From NCBI GenBank assembly GCA_903925985.1, contig CAIYHK010000183.1, positions 1 through 7,866 of the forward strand: a stretch of DNA of 7,866 nucleotides, read 5' to 3'. This document shows positions 5,249 through 7,866 of the stretch, in pieces (position 1 is the first letter of the stretch; the number at the start of each line of letters is the position of its first letter). A program made the translations under genes and the position numbers. The notes below the pieces were generated by a model that made no database searches, was not told the origin of the DNA, and was given only the letters and a program-made list of their open reading frames with translations. The stretch comes from an uncultured Actinomycetes bacterium. Lineage in GTDB: Bacteria > Actinomycetota > Acidimicrobiia > Acidimicrobiales > Ilumatobacteraceae.

Positions 5249-6475
5249 TCAAACGCACTCGACACGTGCTTTGTTGATTAGATCGGCATACACGCGGCGC
5301 AAACGCGCAGCAGCAAAACTCCAGGTGTAACGACGCGCGCGAGTTGCAGCAGCAGCACCCATCTCGGCCGCTAGCGGACGGTTGTTTAAAAGATGGGCGA
5401 TGTGACCTGCATAAACAGCGGGATCTCGGTCTGGTACCAAATATCCGGTCTTGCCGTGCTCGACCAGTGTGAGCAAACCACCGACTGCACTGGCAATTAC
5501 GGGCACACCACAGGCGGCTGCTTCGAGGGCCACAAGGCCAAAACTCTCGCTACGGCTCGGGACCAAGACCGCATCAGCTGCCCGATAGTAAGTGGACAAC
5601 GCATGGTGCTCCTGGGGTGGAACCATCATTATTCGATCGCAAATACCGAGTTCATCGATCAAGTCATTGATGCGCCTAACCTCGGCATCGCCTTCGGTGC
5701 CGCTTGCTCCCCCAACAATCATCAAGCGTGTCTTGCTTAGATGCGGATTCGATGTGTGGAGAATCTTGAGCGCGCGAATCGCAACTTCAATTCCCTTCAG
5801 GGGCTGAATGCGGCCAACGAAAAGCAGGGTCGGGTCGCTATCAAGCCCTAATGCATGCCGTGCCCCGTGCTGGCTCCCAGGCGTGAAGAATGCGTGCTCA
5901 ACACCCGGTGCAACAATCTCGAGGGTGCCACTCGGCTTGCCATACAGCGACACGAACTGACGCTGCTCTTCGGTACAACTGACACAGATCACGTCTGTGC
6001 AGCCGATGACTTTGATCTCTTCTTGCTCACGGTGCGCAGACTCGTGGTCTCCACCTTGAGCCTTAACTCTTGCCAATGTATGAAATGTGGTGACGAGAGG
6101 AATATTGAGTTCATGCTTGATCTTGTGGCCAGCAACAGCCGACATCCAGTAGTTCGCGTGCACTACATCAACGCCACCGTTGGACTTGATGTCCTCAATC
6201 ACTTTCTCGGCGAAGTCATCAATGTGAGCAATCAATTCATCCTTAGAGAGAGTGTGCGATCCAGCTGGGATGTGGACCACACGATGGTTGGGCTCAACAT
6301 CCACGACCCGCGCTGTGTCACTACTCGTCTCGCGGGTGTACACGGTGCACTTGATCCCAACATGGGCGAGAGATGAAACGAGCTCGCGCACATAGACATT
6401 CATTCCACCGCCATCACCGACACCAGGCTGCGCCAACGGCGATGTGTGATAGGAGATGACGGCCACTCGCTGCAT
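5249..6475 (-). CDS. mshA: D-inositol-3-phosphate glycosyltransferase (MshA), mycothiol synthesis
   Basis: MshA transfers N-acetylglucosamine from UDP-GlcNAc to inositol 3-phosphate, the first step of mycothiol, the main actinobacterial thiol. The 408-residue protein has a GT-B fold of the GT4 family. The N-terminal domain has HTSPLAQPG (10-18) and GDGGGMNVYVREL (20-32). Lys78, Tyr109, Thr133 and Arg149 sit where the Corynebacterium enzyme binds the inositol phosphate (Lys78, Tyr110, Thr134, Arg154 as I recall), which favours true MshA over a general glycosyltransferase. The C-terminal domain has GRIQPLKG (Arg222, Lys227) and the EX7E motif SESFGLVALEA (Glu310, Glu318) for the sugar nucleotide. 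It is slightly short for MshA, trimmed at both ends. It starts 17 bases after the rsiG-like gene and almost touches the ybjN-like gene. No Shine-Dalgarno is seen; a TAGCAT ten bases upstream might be an internal promoter. Confidence 0.92.
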   Translation of the reverse strand: MQRVAVISYHTSPLAQPGVGDGGGMNVYVRELVSSLAHVGIKCTVYTRETSSDTARVVDVEPNHRVVHIPAGSHTLSKDELIAHIDDFAEKVIEDIKSNGGVDVVHANYWMSAVAGHKIKHELNIPLVTTFHTLARVKAQGGDHESAHREQEEIKVIGCTDVICVSCTEEQRQFVSLYGKPSGTLEIVAPGVEHAFFTPGSQHGARHALGLDSDPTLLFVGRIQPLKGIEVAIRALKILHTSNPHLSKTRLMIVGGASGTEGDAEVRRINDLIDELGICDRIMMVPPQEHHALSTYYRAADAVLVPSRSESFGLVALEAAACGVPVIASAVGGLLTLVEHGKTGYLVPDRDPAVYAGHIAHLLNNRPLAAEMGAAAATRARRYTWSFAAARLRRVYADLINKARVECV

Positions 6476-6492
6476 AGGGATGTCAATGCTAA

Positions 6493-6963
6493 CTATTGGA
6501 ACATTGCATCCACATCTGCGCCGCCACCCTTGATTCGGGAGACCAGCTCAGTAGTGAGTGCGTCAATGCTTGAAAATAAGGCTTTGCGCTCCTCGGAACG
6601 CTCGCGCTCAAAGGTTGCTAGAGATACCTCAAGGGCCTCAAGCTCAGCCACTTGCAGAGTACGTAACTGGCCAAACCCGAGTTCTTCGCAGATCTTCTCA
6701 AGTGCGATGACCAATGGATGACCAACGGGCACTTCAGTGTCACGCGGTGGACGGTTGGACCCACCACCGTGTTCTTGACCAAATACTCGGGCCAGGTTTG
6801 CTGTGTCGTCTTCACCACCACGCCGGTGTTTGAGTTCAGCACGCACCAGGTCGAGGCGACCTTGCGTGAGTCGGCGCACAAACGAAACTGCATCCTCATC
6901 TTCGTTTAATCGCGAGCGTGCCTCACGGAGTTCGGGTAGTGACATCGATTTCGCATCACTCAT
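6493..6963 (-). CDS. rsiG: RsiG-family c-di-GMP-binding anti-sigma factor
   Basis: In Streptomyces, RsiG loaded with c-di-GMP holds the sigma factor WhiG inactive. RsiG proteins bind the nucleotide through the pattern E(X)3S(X)2R(X)3Q(X)3D on two antiparallel helices. This 156-residue protein has a perfect copy at Glu23, Ser27, Arg30, Gln34 and Asp38, inside the helix that includes VRRLTQGRLDLVRAEL. A second copy lies at Glu119, Ser123, Arg126, Phe130 and Asp134, with Phe in place of Gln. The middle (about 46-80) is polar and Gly/Pro-rich, a likely flexible link, and the C-terminal third is a long coiled-coil-like helix. The gene sits directly before mshA, as in Streptomyces. Its ATG overlaps the stop of the MoaD-like gene (ATGA) and has a strong GGAGGG site. 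The sigma factor partner is not in the window, so the target is unknown. Confidence 0.8.
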   Translation of the reverse strand: MSDAKSMSLPELREARSRLNEDEDAVSFVRRLTQGRLDLVRAELKHRRGGEDDTANLARVFGQEHGGGSNRPPRDTEVPVGHPLVIALEKICEELGFGQLRTLQVAELEALEVSLATFERERSEERKALFSSIDALTTELVSRIKGGGADVDAMFQ

Positions 6964-7202
6964 TGCGACCCTCCAGAAACAGGCGGCAACACCGCTACTT
7001 CATCTTTGCCTGTAACAGGTGTCGATTCGTGCACCTCTTCACCGTTGAGCCAGATCTTGCAGTTTGTAAGCACCGAAGCAAAATGGGGTCCAAACCGATC
7101 TTTCGCCACCGAAATCACATCACGGACCGTTGCTGCATCAATTTCAACCCGTGGTGTACCGGCTGCCTCGCGTGCGGACGCAAATAGCAACAGAACGGCC
7201 AT
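6960..7202 (-). CDS. MoaD/ThiS-family ubiquitin-like sulfur carrier protein
   Basis: Such proteins carry sulfur as a thiocarboxylate on a C-terminal glycine for molybdopterin, thiamine, cysteine or other synthesis. The 80-residue protein begins MAVLLLFASAREAAG, typical of the first beta strand and helix of MoaD, and has KIWLNGEEV (49-57) and DEVAVLPPVSGG (67-78), the normal end of the fold. Unusually, two residues (Ser79-Gln80) follow the Gly-Gly pair; a free terminal glycine is needed for activation, so these would have to be removed. The tail arises where the gene overlaps rsiG by four bases. Which pathway it serves cannot be told here because no moaE, thiG, cysM or E1-like gene is in the window. 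The ATG start has TACGAT six bases upstream and no Shine-Dalgarno, suggesting a leaderless message. An upstream extension of the frame into the divergent phosphatase gene is not credible. Confidence 0.85.
   Translation of the reverse strand: MAVLLLFASAREAAGTPRVEIDAATVRDVISVAKDRFGPHFASVLTNCKIWLNGEEVHESTPVTGKDEVAVLPPVSGGSQ
6969..6974 (-). promoter_or_regulatory. Ribosome binding site of the rsiG-like gene inside the moaD-like gene
   Basis: GGAGGG on the minus strand lies five bases before the rsiG ATG and is made of the two terminal glycine codons (GGA GGG) of the MoaD-like protein. It is the best Shine-Dalgarno in the window and confirms the rsiG start. Confidence 0.75.
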
Positions 7203-7208
7203 GGGCAC

Positions 7209-7214
7209 ATCGTA
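7209..7214 (-). promoter_or_regulatory. Candidate -10 element of a leaderless promoter for the moaD-rsiG-mshA-ybjN cluster
   Basis: TACGAT on the minus strand ends six bases before the ATG of the MoaD-like gene. It is the closest match to TATAAT among the promoter candidates here (four of six bases). It would drive the whole four-gene cluster. No clear -35 is seen. Confidence 0.45.
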
Positions 7215-7250
7215 CCGCTGGCTCTGCGATTCGCGTCGGGTGACTCCAAC

Positions 7251-7256
7251 TAACCT
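7251..7256 (+). promoter_or_regulatory. Candidate -10 element for the histidine phosphatase gene
   Basis: TAACCT lies seven bases before the GTG at 7264, again pointing to a leaderless or nearly leaderless message. The 61-base region 7203-7263 would hold both divergent promoters, with the two -10 elements 36 bases apart. Confidence 0.4.
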
Positions 7257-7263
7257 GCTCAAC

Positions 7264-7863
7264 GTGGTTGCCAACGGTGTTGCTCGGATTCTGATGGTGC
7301 GCCATGGACAATCTGAGTGGAACGCAATCGGCAAGTGGCAAGGACAAGAAGACCCACCGCTGACCGAACTCGGAGTTGACCAAGCGATGCGTGCGGGACA
7401 AGTCCTGGGGTCATTTGACTTGATCGCATCAAGTGACCTACAACGCGCAGCAATAACCGCCACGGTCATAGGCGAACTGATCGGCATAGGTCCAGTTCAT
7501 GTTGACGATCGTCTGCGCGAAACTTTTGTCGGGCCTTGGCAAGGTCTCACGCGACACCAAATTGAAGCTCAATGGCCCGGCTGGATAAAAGATGGCCGCC
7601 GACCGCCGGAAGCTGAAACTGAAACCGAAGTAGCCATACGCGCCCATGCGGCATTGATAGACCTTGCTGCCCAAATCGGATCTGGCGAAATCTTTGTTGT
7701 CAGCCATGGTGGCACCATTCGTGCCTTGAAGCGCCACCTCGGTGGTTCGGATGAACGTTTTGGAAACCTTGAAGGTTCTTGGTTCACAGTGCAAGGTTCC
7801 GAAATCAGTCACGGCGAGAGCGCCTACCTGCTTGATCACACCGGCGCTGACGAAACTCTCTGA
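7264..7863 (+). CDS. Histidine phosphatase (phosphoglycerate mutase-like superfamily)
   Basis: Members remove phosphate from small molecules through a phosphohistidine. The 199-residue protein has the RHG motif in RILMVRHGQSEWN, with catalytic His14 and Arg13. Other motifs are WQGQEDPPLTELG (25-37), ASSDLQRAAITA (55-66, Arg61), LRETFVGPWQGLT (84-96, Glu86) and VVSHGGTIRAL (145-155, second His148). It is about 50 residues shorter than true phosphoglycerate mutases and closer in pattern to phosphatases such as mycobacterial GpgP; the substrate is unknown. M. tuberculosis has gpm1 near mshA, but this does not look like gpm1. The frame is open far upstream, but that stretch is antisense to the moaD-like gene. 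The GTG at 7264 is chosen because it keeps the first beta strand and sits seven bases after a -10 candidate; the ATG at 7303 would delete that strand. The stop is complete, just inside the window. Confidence 0.9.
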   Translation: MVANGVARILMVRHGQSEWNAIGKWQGQEDPPLTELGVDQAMRAGQVLGSFDLIASSDLQRAAITATVIGELIGIGPVHVDDRLRETFVGPWQGLTRHQIEAQWPGWIKDGRRPPEAETETEVAIRAHAALIDLAAQIGSGEIFVVSHGGTIRALKRHLGGSDERFGNLEGSWFTVQGSEISHGESAYLLDHTGADETL

Positions 7864-7866
7864 CCA

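Noticed and set aside
5855..6376. A 173-codon open frame on the plus strand
   Set aside because: It lies wholly antisense to mshA, whose motifs are complete, and its translation shows no recognisable domain.
7006..7263. N-terminal extension of the histidine phosphatase by 86 residues
   Set aside because: It is the antisense of the MoaD-like gene and phosphatases of this family start just before the RHG strand, matching the GTG at 7264.

Overview
The window comes from an actinobacterium of moderate GC (one sampled 60-base stretch is 55%). The evidence is the gene content and order: rex next to hemA, an MshA-type mycothiol glycosyltransferase followed by a YbjN-family gene, an RsiG-family c-di-GMP-binding protein in front of mshA, and proC nearby. 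The genus cannot be told from the sequence. Tight gene packing, overlapping start and stop codons and apparently leaderless promoters fit a compact genome, but that is inference.

Layout. 1-1886, minus: rex followed by hemA, with hemA running off the left edge. 1887-1978 is a divergent control region with a candidate Rex operator. 1979-2710, plus: a seven-helix membrane protein of unknown function. 2673-3573, minus: an S-adenosylmethionine hydrolase-family gene followed by a coupled 27-residue single-helix membrane peptide whose 3' end overlaps the membrane gene antisense. 3612-3662 holds a strong rho-independent terminator for minus-strand transcription arriving from proC (3791-4618). 4619-4782 is non-coding apart from a proC promoter candidate and a hairpin. 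4783-7202, minus, is a tight cluster moaD-like > rsiG-like > mshA > ybjN-like. 7264-7863, plus, is a histidine phosphatase divergent from the moaD-like gene.

How the genes fit together. rex senses NADH/NAD+ and hemA makes the first committed haem precursor, so the left pair links redox state to haem supply. The right cluster puts a ubiquitin-like sulfur carrier, a c-di-GMP-responsive anti-sigma-like protein and the first mycothiol enzyme in one likely transcript, hinting at thiol or sulfur metabolism under second-messenger influence. proC makes proline.

No mobile element, CRISPR array, rRNA or tRNA gene was seen. Most genes are conserved actinobacterial housekeeping genes. The points worth a second look are small: a His-to-Ala change in the SAM hydrolase triad, a two-residue tail after the Gly-Gly end of the MoaD-like protein, the hidden 27-residue peptide, one atypical residue in the second c-di-GMP motif of the RsiG-like protein, the Rex operator, and a shared leaderless promoter layout.
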